Shown: positions 1 through 5,935 of the stretch, in pieces | How the letters are laid out: every line of letters begins with the position of its first letter | Numbering within the stretch: position 1 is the first letter of the stretch | Source of the DNA: Rhodobacter sp. | GTDB taxonomy: Bacteria > Pseudomonadota > Alphaproteobacteria > Rhodobacterales > Rhodobacteraceae | Direction of reading: 5' to 3' | NCBI GenBank assembly: GCA_013824045.1 | Contig: PNND01000403.1 | Coordinates: forward strand, 1 to 10,808 | Length of the DNA: 10,808 nucleotides | Made by a program: the position numbers and the translations under genes | The notes under the pieces: generated by a model | Told to the model about the DNA's origin: nothing | The model's database searches: none | What the model saw: only the letters and a program-made list of their open reading frames with translations

Positions 1-56
1 AAGGTGCAGAAGAACTTGTTGCGAGAGGCGTATCGGGGCCGATTTTCCTGAGGCGG

Positions 57-79
57 GCGAAATCTGACGCAGATTTCGC
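57..79. repeat. REP-like stem-loop repeat, copy 1
   Basis: This is a perfect inverted repeat: arm GCGAAATCTG (57-66), 3-base loop ACG, arm CAGATTTCGC (70-79). The same 10-bp arms recur at 162-184. Read on the minus strand the loop is CGT, which matches the loop of the 138-160 element, so this copy probably lies in reverse orientation to the other two. Bases 1-56 show no gene that can be supported. One plus frame stays open from the left edge to a TGA at 49-51 and could be the tail of a gene outside the window, but that is only a possibility. Confidence 0.8.
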
Positions 80-137
80 GACGATTTCTGCACGCGAGAC
101 AATCGGCATGCTGGCGTAAGGGCAAGGATGCGGAGCC

Positions 138-160
138 CCGGAGTTTGCGTCAAACTCCGG
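138..160. repeat. REP-like stem-loop repeat, GGAGTTT type
   Basis: This is a perfect 10-bp inverted repeat, CCGGAGTTTG (138-147) and CAAACTCCGG (151-160), with loop CGT. It is separated by one base (161) from the stem-loop at 162-184, so the two form a compound double-hairpin element just beyond the 3' end of the ArsR gene. Its geometry (10-bp arms, 3-base loop) is the same as that of the flanking elements although the stem sequence differs. Confidence 0.75.
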
Positions 161-161
161 C

Positions 162-184
162 GCGAAATCTGTGTCAGATTTCGC
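162..184. repeat. REP-like stem-loop repeat, copy 2, overlapping the ArsR stop
   Basis: This perfect inverted repeat has arms GCGAAATCTG (162-171) and CAGATTTCGC (175-184) and loop TGT. The arms are identical to those of the copy at 57-79. Its minus-strand reading supplies the last two sense codons (GAA ATC) and the TGA stop of the ArsR gene. In RNA it would form a stable hairpin at the 3' end of that gene's transcript. It has no U tract, so a terminating or RNA-protecting role is inference. Confidence 0.8.
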
Positions 185-521
185 TGTCTTCGGGGAGTTC
201 GGAGGCGAGGAAGCGCTCGAAGGCATCCAGATCGACCGGGTCGAACTGACCGAAGCCCTGCATCCAGACCGAGGCCGCGCGCAGGGCATCGGGTTCCAGC
301 TTGCACCATTTCACCCGGCCACGCTTTTCCTGTGTGATCAGACCGGCATCGGCCAGCACGGCGAGGTGCTTGGATATGGCGGCCAGCGACATGGCGAAGG
401 GGTGCGCCACATCGGTGACGGCCATGTCATCCTCCAGAAGCATCGTCAGGATGGCGCGGCGCGTGGGATCGGCCAGCGCGGCGAAGACAGTGTCGAGCGG
501 ATGGGGCGCGGGGCTGGTCAT
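174..521 (-). CDS. ArsR-family winged-helix transcriptional regulator
   Basis: A 115-residue helix-turn-helix repressor-type protein. Residues 10-30 contain the ADPTRRAIL segment typical of the family. Residues 38-57 form the helix-turn-helix, with recognition helix around SLAAISKHLAVL (45-56), and residues 64-75 form the wing (KRGRVKWC). The metal-binding ELCVC motif of arsenic/zinc sensors is absent and only one Cys (C73) is present, so it is probably not a classical metal sensor. Subgroups with this sequence style often sit beside an SRPBCC/AHSA1-type gene, but none lies next to it here. It is divergent from atpI across 218 bp. The start codon has no clear ribosome binding site, so the N-terminus is less certain. 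The C-terminus runs into a dispersed stem-loop repeat that provides its stop. The family call is firm; ligand and targets are unknown. Confidence 0.85.
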   Translation of the reverse strand: MTSPAPHPLDTVFAALADPTRRAILTMLLEDDMAVTDVAHPFAMSLAAISKHLAVLADAGLITQEKRGRVKWCKLEPDALRAASVWMQGFGQFDPVDLDAFERFLASELPEDSEI

Positions 522-739
522 GCGGCATGTTTGGGGGGCGGGCGCGGGATCGTCAACCGGTTGGTTGAATATGCGGATGCGGCACGATGCGGACCGAGGC
601 TGTGCGGGGTGCCTTTTGTGACGATATAAAAGATCAATGAAAGCATAGGGTTGCAGCGGGACTCCATGGGGATTTCGGTGCTTGACTCAGGCCACCCCCC
701 TCCGTAGTTATCCCCCGACTGTTCTGGGGGCACCCAACC
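522..739. other. Divergent intergenic region, ArsR regulator / atp operon
   Basis: This 218-bp gap carries the 5' regions of two divergent genes. Near the ArsR side there is a perfect 10-bp palindrome CAACCGGTTG (554-563) inside a wider TCAACC/GGTTGA arrangement (553-568). It could be an operator for the divergent ArsR protein, but that is inference from position only. The atp promoter candidate lies at 682-710. Open frames through the gap look like shadows and were not called. Confidence 0.4.
682..710 (+). promoter_or_regulatory. Candidate housekeeping promoter of the atp F0 operon
   Basis: TTGACT (682-687) is a near-consensus -35 box. Seventeen bases downstream is TAGTTA (705-710), a weak -10 box. 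It lies about 30 bp before the atpI start. In the expected leader, CCCCC (712-716) can pair with GGGGG (726-730), and the second run is also the only purine-rich stretch upstream of the ATG at 740. The -35 and spacing are convincing; the -10 is poor, so this is a likely but unproved promoter. Confidence 0.5.
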
Positions 740-1072
740 ATGGCTGAAGACCCTGATGGCGAGCGTCTGCGGGCGCTTGAGGAAAGGATCGCCAAGGTGA
801 AGGGCGCGGTCGAAGGACCCGCCAAGCGCCATCAGGACAGCCAGTATTCGCAGGCCAATCTGGCATGGCGGATGGTGGTGGAACTTGTGGCCGGTCTGGG
901 GATCGGCTTCGGCATCGGATACGGGCTGGATGTTCTGTTCGGAACGCTGCCCATCTTCATGGTGCTGTTCATTTTCGCGGGCCTCGCGGCGGGTGTGAAA
1001 ACCATGCTGAGATCCGCGAAAGAGGTGCAGGAACGCAAGGCGGCCGAGGCCGCTGCAGAAGGGGACGACTGA
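740..1072 (+). CDS. atpI: AtpI/AtpZ family ATP synthase accessory protein
   Basis: A 110-residue protein with a charged N-terminal part (1-40) and two predicted membrane helices, about 42-66 (Gly-rich, [13 protein letters not shown]) and 69-90, followed by a charged Ala/Glu/Lys-rich tail. This is the architecture of the small accessory protein encoded first in many F0 operons. In other bacteria it is reported to help assemble the c-ring or to support Mg2+ supply; the role here is inferred from family and position. The start at 740 follows a G-rich stretch (726-730). The stop is one base before the GTG of atpB, so the two genes are almost certainly co-transcribed and translationally coupled. 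Confidence 0.9.
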   Translation: MAEDPDGERLRALEERIAKVKGAVEGPAKRHQDSQYSQANLAWRMVVELVAGLGIGFGIGYGLDVLFGTLPIFMVLFIFAGLAAGVKTMLRSAKEVQERKAAEAAAEGDD

Positions 1073-1073
1073 C

Positions 1074-1826
1074 GTGGCGGAAGAGGCGCATAGCGAAGGC
1101 GGTCTGGTGTTTCACCCGATGGACCAGTTCATCGTCAAGCCGCTGTTCGGCGATGGCCCGGTGGAGTGGTACACGCCCACGAACGTGACACTGTGGCTGG
1201 GCATTGCGGTGCTGTGCACGGTGGCGCTGTTCGTGATGGGCACGCGCGGCCGGGCGATCATTCCGACGCGGGTGCAATCCATCGCGGAACTGGCCTACGG
1301 GTTCATCTACAAGATGGTGGAAGACATCTGCGGGCCGGAAGGCGCGAAGTACTTCCCCAAGATCTTCACGCTGTTCGTTTTCATCATGATGACGAACTAT
1401 CTGGCGCTGATCCCGATGTCCTACAGCCCCACGTCGCATATCGCGGCGACGGCGGTTCTGGGCTTTGGCGTGTTCATCGCCGTGACGGTGCTGGGTTTCG
1501 TCAAGAACGGGACGCATTTCCTGGGCCTGTTCTGGATGTCGGATGCGCCACTGGTGTTGCGCCCGATCATTGCGGTGATCGAGGTCATTTCCTACTTCGT
1601 CCGCCCGGTTAGCCATTCCATCCGACTGGCGGGCAACATCATGGCTGGTCACACGGTGATCAAGGTGTTCGCGACCTTTGCGGGCGTGGTGGCCTTGGCG
1701 CCGGTGTCTATTCTGGCCGTTGTCGCGATCTATGGGCTTGAGGTGCTGGTCGCCTTTATCCAGGCCTACGTCTTTACCATCCTGACCTGCGTCTATCTGC
1801 GGGATGCGCTGCATCCCGGCCACTGA
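1074..1826 (+). CDS. atpB: F0F1 ATP synthase subunit a
   Basis: The 250-residue proton-channel subunit of the F0 membrane sector. The N-terminal FHPMDQF segment (13-19) is typical of alphaproteobacterial a subunits. The key helix contains [14 protein letters not shown] (180-193). R184 is the essential arginine that interacts with the c-ring carboxylate during proton translocation. Five to six hydrophobic membrane segments are spread between residues 39 and 243, and a second conserved region near the C-terminus reads [13 protein letters not shown] (222-234). The length is normal. Translation starts with GTG at 1074, one base after the atpI stop, and no ATG nearby fits better. It sits second in the F0 operon, before atpE. 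Confidence 0.97.
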   Translation: MAEEAHSEGGLVFHPMDQFIVKPLFGDGPVEWYTPTNVTLWLGIAVLCTVALFVMGTRGRAIIPTRVQSIAELAYGFIYKMVEDICGPEGAKYFPKIFTLFVFIMMTNYLALIPMSYSPTSHIAATAVLGFGVFIAVTVLGFVKNGTHFLGLFWMSDAPLVLRPIIAVIEVISYFVRPVSHSIRLAGNIMAGHTVIKVFATFAGVVALAPVSILAVVAIYGLEVLVAFIQAYVFTILTCVYLRDALHPGH

Positions 1827-1873
1827 GGCGCCTGTCGGTTCTAATCAACAGCATTCCATCTAAGGAGAAAATC

Positions 1874-2110
1874 ATGGAAGGCGATATCGCAAGCATGGGT
1901 CAGTTCATCGGTGCCGGCCTCGCCGCCATCGGTTCGGGCATGGCCGCCATCGGTGTGGGCAACGTGGCCGCGAACTTCCTGGCGGGCGCTCTGCGCAACC
2001 CGTCGGCAGCCGGTTCGCAGACCGCGACGCTGTTCATCGGTCTGGCCTTTGCAGAAGCTCTGGGGATCTTCGCGTTCCTCGTGGCACTTCTGCTGATGTT
2101 CGCCGTCTGA
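1874..2110 (+). CDS. atpE: F0F1 ATP synthase subunit c
   Basis: The 78-residue proteolipid that forms the rotating c-ring. Two hydrophobic hairpin helices (about 9-38 and 49-76) flank the polar loop RNPSA (41-45), which contacts the F1 stalk. E61, in AFAEALG, is the proton-carrying carboxylate. The Gly/Ala-rich first helix ([17 protein letters not shown]) is the usual helix-packing motif. Its ribosome binding site AAGGAG (1862-1867), 6 bases before the ATG, is the strongest in the operon, as expected for a subunit needed in many copies per complex. It is followed by an 80-bp gap with two hairpins rather than tight coupling to the next gene. Confidence 0.98.
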   Translation: MEGDIASMGQFIGAGLAAIGSGMAAIGVGNVAANFLAGALRNPSAAGSQTATLFIGLAFAEALGIFAFLVALLLMFAV

Positions 2111-2138
2111 TCTGACTTCGTATCCCTATTGGGGGGCA

Positions 2139-2176
2139 CGCCGGGGATCCGGCGGCCCTTCGAAGTTCAAAGGGTC
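2139..2176 (+). promoter_or_regulatory. Two tandem hairpins between atpE and atpX
   Basis: Within the 80-bp gap after atpE, CGCCGG (2139-2144) pairs with CCGGCG (2149-2154) around a GGAT loop. CCCTT (2156-2160) then pairs with AAGGG (2170-2174). Neither has a U tract, so they are not classic terminators. They could act as an attenuator, a processing site or a 3' stabiliser that separates high-level c-subunit expression from b'/b expression. The hairpins are seen in the sequence; the role is inference. Confidence 0.45.
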
Positions 2177-2190
2177 CGACGGAGGACAAG

Positions 2191-2739
2191 ATGGCAACTG
2201 AATCGACTGCCGATGTGATCGGAGCCTGCGTGGATGCCAAAGGCAGTGCCATTGGTATGCCGCAGCTGTGCGTGGAGTGGATGCCGAACCAGATCTTCTG
2301 GTTGGTCGTCGCGCTGATCGCGATCTATTTCGTCCTGTCGCGCATCGCGCTGCCCCGGATTGGCGGGGTTCTGGCCGAGCGTAAGGGCACGATCACGAAT
2401 GACCTGACGGCAGCGGAAGAGCTGAAAGCCAAGGCGGTGGAAGCCGAGAAGGCCTATCAGGATGCGTTGACGCGGGCACGGGCGGAGGCTGCGAAGATCG
2501 TGGCCGAGGCGCGGGCCGAGATCCAGAAGGATCTGGATGCTGCAACGGCGCGGGCCGATGCCGAGATCGCGGCGCGGTCGGCGGAATCGGAAAAGCGGAT
2601 CGGCGAAATTCGTGCCGGGGCGCTGGAAGCCGTGACCGAGGTGGCGAAGGATACCGCAAAGGAACTGGTCAATGCGCTGGGCGGCAAGGCGGATGCGCGG
2701 TCGGTGACTGCGGCTGTGACCGCACGGCTGAAAGGGTGA
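2191..2739 (+). CDS. atpX: F0F1 ATP synthase subunit b'
   Basis: One of the two divergent b-type stator subunits found in photosynthetic and related alphaproteobacteria. The 182-residue protein has a short N-terminal segment, the characteristic GMPQL motif (22-26), PNQIFW (32-37), one membrane helix (about 34-52), then a long Ala/Glu/Lys/Arg-rich coiled coil (about 60-165) that reaches up the peripheral stalk to F1. The start at 2191 has a clear GGAGG (2181-2185). Two cysteines, C13 and C27, lie on the N-terminal side of the membrane helix, which is expected to face the periplasm. The gene overlaps the possible upstream starts of atpF, so b' and b are probably translated together as the heterodimer they form. 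Confidence 0.95.
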   Translation: MATESTADVIGACVDAKGSAIGMPQLCVEWMPNQIFWLVVALIAIYFVLSRIALPRIGGVLAERKGTITNDLTAAEELKAKAVEAEKAYQDALTRARAEAAKIVAEARAEIQKDLDAATARADAEIAARSAESEKRIGEIRAGALEAVTEVAKDTAKELVNALGGKADARSVTAAVTARLKG

Positions 2740-2744
2740 TGGCG

Positions 2745-3302
2745 ATGAGAACGCTTCTGGCATTTCTGGCGCTGTCCGCCACCCCCGCCTTTGCGGCGGC
2801 GGACAAGCCGTTCTTTTCGCTGACCAACACCGATTTCGTGGTGAGCATCGGCTTTCTGGTCTTTATCGGCATCCTGCTGAAGTACAAGGTGCCGGCCATG
2901 ATCGTGGGGCTGCTGGATGGCCGCGCCGCGCAGATCAAGGCGGAACTGGAAGAGGCGCGCAGCCTGCGCGACGAGGCCAAGGCCCTGCTGGCATCCTATG
3001 AGCGCAAGCAGAAGGACGTGCAGGAGCAATCCGAGCGGATCGTTGCAAACGCCAAGGAAGAGGCGATGAGCGCGGCAGAGCAGGCCAAGGCCGATCTGCA
3101 GGCGTCAATCGCACGGCGGATGGCGGCAGCCGAGGACCAGATCGCTTCGGCCGAAGCGTCGGCCATTCGCGCGGTGCGCGAGCAGGCGATTGCGGTGGCG
3201 GTGGCGGCGGCGGGCGATGTGCTGGCCAAGCAGATGACGGCTGAGGGTACCTCTGCCTCTATCGATACGGCGATTGCCCAAGTGGAAGCCAAGCTGCACT
3301 GA
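2745..3302 (+). CDS. atpF: F0F1 ATP synthase subunit b
   Basis: The second b-type stator subunit, 185 residues from this start. The N-terminus MRTLLAFLALSATPAFAA looks like a signal peptide with a possible cleavage site after residue 17-19. PFFSLTNTDFVV (22-33) leads into a membrane helix (about 31-48), then KVP and a long charged, Ala-rich coiled coil to the C-terminus. Three starts are in frame: GTG 2736 and ATG 2739, which overlap the atpX stop, and ATG 2745. AAAGGG (2731-2736) is best spaced for 2745, so I chose that; the alternatives would add two or three residues. It is the last gene of the operon and is followed by a strong terminator. Confidence 0.93.
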   Translation: MRTLLAFLALSATPAFAAADKPFFSLTNTDFVVSIGFLVFIGILLKYKVPAMIVGLLDGRAAQIKAELEEARSLRDEAKALLASYERKQKDVQEQSERIVANAKEEAMSAAEQAKADLQASIARRMAAAEDQIASAEASAIRAVREQAIAVAVAAAGDVLAKQMTAEGTSASIDTAIAQVEAKLH

Positions 3303-3328
3303 TCCTGCGGATCAACGGGAATGGAAGG

Positions 3329-3353
3329 AACCCGGCCTTGTGCCGGGTTTTTT
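3329..3353 (+). terminator. Intrinsic terminator of the atp F0 operon
   Basis: AACCCGGC (3329-3336) and GCCGGGTT (3342-3349) form an 8-bp stem around CTTGT, followed by a run of six T (3348-3353). This is a textbook rho-independent terminator 27 bp after atpF. The reverse strand has no U tract, so it serves only the plus-strand operon. It marks the end of the transcript and shows that atpH/A/G/D/C are not part of it. Confidence 0.92.
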
Positions 3354-3361
3354 CATGCGCC

Positions 3362-4129
3362 CTAGCGACCCTGTTCGTGTTCCAGCCGCTGTCGGGCGAT
3401 GGATTCGTTGCGTTCGGCGCGGATCTGTTCGTTGAGTGCGGTTTCCACAAAGGTCAGGTGCGCCTCGATCGCGCTGCGGGCGGCCGCCGGGTCACGAGAT
3501 TGCAGGGCGGCGTTGATAGCGCGGTGCTGATCCAAGAGCGCCTCGCGCGTGGTGCGGGCCTTGAACATCATCTGGCGATTGTAGAACACGCCCTGTCGGA
3601 GCAGGTCGAACATCGAGCGCATCATGTGCAGCATGACGACGTTATGGCTGGCCTCGATGATGGCCATGTGAAATTCGGCATCCAACGCGGCTTCATCCGA
3701 CGGGTCGCGCTTGCCATGGGCGGCTTCCATCTTTTCGCAGATGGCATTGATGACCATCAGATCGGTGTCGGAGGCAAGGCGGGCGGCGCGTTCGGCGGCC
3801 AACCCCTCCATGTCGCGGCGAAAGGCGATGTAGTCGAAGACCGCCTCATCATGGCGGGAGAACAGATCCACCAGCGCGGGCGCGAAGGCGGAGCCCAGCA
3901 CATCGGCCACGTAGATGCCGGCATTGGGGCGGGCGATCAGAAGCCCGCGTTCCTGCAGATCGCCCACGGCTTCGCGCAGCGAGGGGCGTGAGACATCCAT
4001 CCGTTCCGACAGTTCGCGTTCGGACGGCAGGCGCTCGCCCGGGCGCAGGATGCCGCGCAAGATCAGAAGTTCGATCTGCCGGATCACGGTCTGCGACAGC
4101 TTTTCGGGGCGGACTTTGTGGAACGGCAT
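3362..4129 (-). CDS. GntR-family (FadR/FCD subfamily) transcriptional regulator
   Basis: A 255-residue regulator. Residues 8-75 form the GntR winged helix-turn-helix, with the family signature LPSERELSERMDVSRPSLRE (34-53) and GLLIARPNAGIYV (62-74). Residues about 95-235 form an all-helical FCD ligand-binding domain. D150, H154 (DAEFH), H202 (DQHRAI) and H224 (EAHL) sit where family members bind a metal that helps hold a carboxylate ligand. Relatives sense small organic acids such as pyruvate, lactate or glycolate; the ligand here is not deducible. No metabolic operon lies beside it. A nested dyad and a candidate promoter immediately upstream suggest autoregulation. It converges on the atp operon, ending 9 bp past that operon's terminator. 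Confidence 0.9.
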   Translation of the reverse strand: MPFHKVRPEKLSQTVIRQIELLILRGILRPGERLPSERELSERMDVSRPSLREAVGDLQERGLLIARPNAGIYVADVLGSAFAPALVDLFSRHDEAVFDYIAFRRDMEGLAAERAARLASDTDLMVINAICEKMEAAHGKRDPSDEAALDAEFHMAIIEASHNVVMLHMMRSMFDLLRQGVFYNRQMMFKARTTREALLDQHRAINAALQSRDPAAARSAIEAHLTFVETALNEQIRAERNESIARQRLEHEQGR

Positions 4130-4130
4130 G

Positions 4131-4176
4131 GAACCCCCAAGGATTGGTCGGAATTTATGACCAAAGCCGGGGGTTC
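4131..4176 (-). promoter_or_regulatory. Nested dyad, candidate autoregulatory operator/promoter of the GntR gene
   Basis: Two perfect inverted repeats share nearly the same centre. The outer one is GAACCCCC (4131-4138) with GGGGGTTC (4169-4176). The inner one is TTGGTC (4144-4149) with GACCAA (4159-4164), resembling the TGGT/ACCA half-sites known for PdhR/LldR-type regulators, though with a wider 9-base gap. On the minus strand TTGTGA (4180-4175) and ATAAAT (4158-4153) could be -35 and -10 boxes 16 bp apart, with the -10 inside the dyad. The symmetry is seen; autorepression is inferred. Confidence 0.55.
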
Positions 4177-4182
4177 ACAATG

Positions 4183-4211
4183 AAAAAGGCCGGGCATGAT
4201 GCCCGGCCTTT
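4183..4211 (-). terminator. Intrinsic terminator of the OmpA-family lipoprotein gene
   Basis: AAAGGCCGGGC (4185-4195) and GCCCGGCCTTT (4201-4211) form a perfect 11-bp stem with a 5-base loop. On the minus strand the hairpin runs into TTTTT (4187-4183), so it ends the transcript of the gene at 4231-4890 before the GntR gene. On the plus strand only three T follow the GC stem, so termination in that direction would be weak. Confidence 0.9.
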
Positions 4212-4230
4212 GACGGTGAGGTAGCCGCGA

Positions 4231-4890
4231 TCAGCGGGTCGGGCGGATGATGATTTCCACGCGACGGTTCTGCGCGCGCCCTTCGGGCGTGAGGTTCGAG
4301 GCGATCGGCTGATCCTCGCCCCGGCCAAAGGCCGTGACGCGGGCCGAAGGCACGCCGCTGCCGCGCAGCACGTTGGCCACAGAAACGGCACGGCGCTGCG
4401 ACAGATCCTGATTGTAGCTGGCCGAACCGGTGTTGTCGGTGTGGCCGATGATCTGGATCTGGCTGTTGGGATAGCGCAGCAGGTTCTGGGCGACCGACTG
4501 GATGTCACTTTGCAGGTCGGGGCGCAGGGCGGCGCTGTCGATGGCAAAGAGCACGTCCTGCGGCATGTTCACGACGAGGTAGTCGCCCATGTTGGTGACG
4601 TTGAACTGGCCGTTGATGCCGCGCAATTCGGCGGCCTGCTGGTCCAGCGTGGTGCCGATGGCCCCGCCGACGATGGCGCCGATGCCCGCACCGACAGCGG
4701 TTTTCAGCACGCGGTCATCGCTGCTTTGCGAGCCGAGAAGGCCGCCGGCCATTGCGCCGATCAGCGCGCCGGACTGGGCGCGGGGGCCCATCTGCGGGCT
4801 TGTCTGGCTGGCATAGGGATCTGCCGGGACGCAGGCCGTGAGGCCCAGAACGGCGAATGCGGAAATGATGAGGGGGGTCTTGAAGGTCAT
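4231..4890 (-). CDS. OmpA-family lipoprotein with glycine-zipper segment
   Basis: A 219-residue envelope protein. A lipoprotein signal with lipobox LTAC places the lipidated cysteine at C20. Residues 41-80 form a glycine-zipper region (GALIGAMAGGLLG, then GAGIGAIVGGAIG) that can insert into or pack against membrane. Residues about 110-218 form an OmpA C-terminal peptidoglycan-binding domain, with the GHTDNTG loop (149-155, D152) and QNRRVEI (207-213), whose Asp and Arg bind the diaminopimelate of peptidoglycan in characterised relatives. The likely role is an outer-membrane lipoprotein tethered to the cell wall. The start has a modest AAGG (4901-4898) 7 bases upstream. A strong terminator follows. 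The methyltransferase gene lies 108 bp upstream on the same strand, but a functional link is unlikely. Confidence 0.93.
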   Translation of the reverse strand: MTFKTPLIISAFAVLGLTACVPADPYASQTSPQMGPRAQSGALIGAMAGGLLGSQSSDDRVLKTAVGAGIGAIVGGAIGTTLDQQAAELRGINGQFNVTNMGDYLVVNMPQDVLFAIDSAALRPDLQSDIQSVAQNLLRYPNSQIQIIGHTDNTGSASYNQDLSQRRAVSVANVLRGSGVPSARVTAFGRGEDQPIASNLTPEGRAQNRRVEIIIRPTR

Positions 4891-4998
4891 GTTGTCGCCT
4901 TGATCAATATCGCCCGCAAGCGCGGGTGCCGGATATTCATATACCAGTCTGCAGGCGGGCAGGATAGCAACGGCCCCGCTGCGGCGGCATTCCGCGCA

Positions 4999-5829
4999 TC
5001 ACATTCCGGTGCGGGCGGATTCCCAGGCAAGGATCGCGCGCTTGACCGGCAGGCCCCAGTGATAGCCGCCAAGGGTGCCGTCGCGGCGCAGCGCGCGGTG
5101 GCAGGGGATGAGGAAGCTGATCGGGTTGCGCCCCACGGCCGTGCCCACGGCACGGACAGCCTTGGGATTGCCGATGGTGCCCGCGATTTCGCTATAGGTG
5201 GTCACATGGCCAGAGGGAACGCGCAAAAGCGCCTCCCAAACCTTGATCTGGAAGGGTGCCCCGATGAGGTGAAGGGGCGTCTGCCCCTGACCGAATGCAG
5301 CCGCAACGAGGGGGGCGAGGGCGGCGGTATCTTCGCTGAAGCGGGCCTTGGGCCAGCGCTGGCGCAGGTCCTGATAGGCGGCATCCCGGCCCATCTCGGC
5401 AGCAAAGCCCATGCCGCAGATGCCCTTGTCGGTGGCCATGAGGATAGTGTCGCCAAAGGGGCCGTCGAACCAGCCGTGGCGGATGGTCAGGCCCGCACCC
5501 GCGCGGGCATAATCGCCAGGGGTCATCGCCTCCCATGTGAGGAAGAGGTCATGCAGGCGGCCTGTGCCCGATAAGCCGGTGGCAAGGGCCGTCTCAAGCG
5601 TGGTGAAGCGTTGGGCCAGCATGGTGCGGGCGTGATCCAGCGTCAGGTATTGCTGATAGCGTTTGGGCGAGACGCCCACCCATTGCGAGAAGGTGCGCTG
5701 GAAATGGGCAGGGGACATGTCCATCCGGGCGGCGAGATCGTCCAGCGTCAGGGCGGGGCCTGCCTCATCAATGAGGCGCAGGGCGCGGGCGATGACGGCG
5801 TAATGGTAGCTGGGGGATTGATCGGTCAT
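4999..5829 (-). CDS. Ada-like fusion of AraC-type HTH and O6-alkylguanine-DNA methyltransferase
   Basis: A 276-residue DNA repair protein, starting at the ATG with AGGAG (5840-5836) upstream. Residues about 8-108 form an AraC-type double helix-turn-helix (LTLDDLAARMDMSPAHFQRTF). Residues about 112-185 form the RNase H-like subdomain, and about 190-275 the methyltransferase domain with RAVG (226-229) and the active-site IPCHR, whose C243 accepts the alkyl group irreversibly. The N-terminal zinc domain of E. coli Ada, which repairs methylphosphotriesters and switches on the adaptive response, is missing, so it probably repairs O6-alkylguanine but cannot sense damage in the Ada way. An ATG at 5943 extends the frame by 38 residues but overlaps nth and lacks support. 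The gene is divergent from nth. Confidence 0.93.
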   Translation of the reverse strand: MTDQSPSYHYAVIARALRLIDEAGPALTLDDLAARMDMSPAHFQRTFSQWVGVSPKRYQQYLTLDHARTMLAQRFTTLETALATGLSGTGRLHDLFLTWEAMTPGDYARAGAGLTIRHGWFDGPFGDTILMATDKGICGMGFAAEMGRDAAYQDLRQRWPKARFSEDTAALAPLVAAAFGQGQTPLHLIGAPFQIKVWEALLRVPSGHVTTYSEIAGTIGNPKAVRAVGTAVGRNPISFLIPCHRALRRDGTLGGYHWGLPVKRAILAWESARTGM

Positions 5830-5935
5830 GACTGTCTCCTGTTGGAGCAATCTACGGGCGCGGGCGGCCACAGGCGACCCGGAATCTGCGCATCCCGGCT
5901 TGCCCGCAGCAAAGGCCTCGCTTATGGCGGGGAGC
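5830..5935. promoter_or_regulatory. Shared 5' region of the divergent methyltransferase and nth genes
   Basis: This 106-bp gap separates two DNA repair genes and must hold whatever promoters they have, unless these lie inside the genes. No convincing -35/-10 pair was found. On the minus strand, CTCC (5847-5844) can pair with the GGAG (5839-5836) of the methyltransferase ribosome binding site around an AACA loop. No LexA-like box was recognised. Confidence 0.35.

Noticed and set aside
1..51. Possible C-terminus of a plus-strand gene entering from the left edge
   Set aside because: An open frame runs to a TGA at 49-51, but 16 codons without a recognisable motif cannot be distinguished from chance; other frames are open too.
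969..1823. A 284-codon open frame on the minus strand opposite atpB
   Set aside because: The translation is a low-complexity His/Arg/Gln/Asp-rich string without any domain, and it lies across the well-supported atpB. It is a high-GC shadow frame.
4441..5574. A 377-codon open frame on the plus strand opposite the OmpA lipoprotein and methyltransferase genes
   Set aside because: It spans two genes with clear motifs on the other strand and the gap between them, and its Gly/Ala/His-rich product shows no domain.
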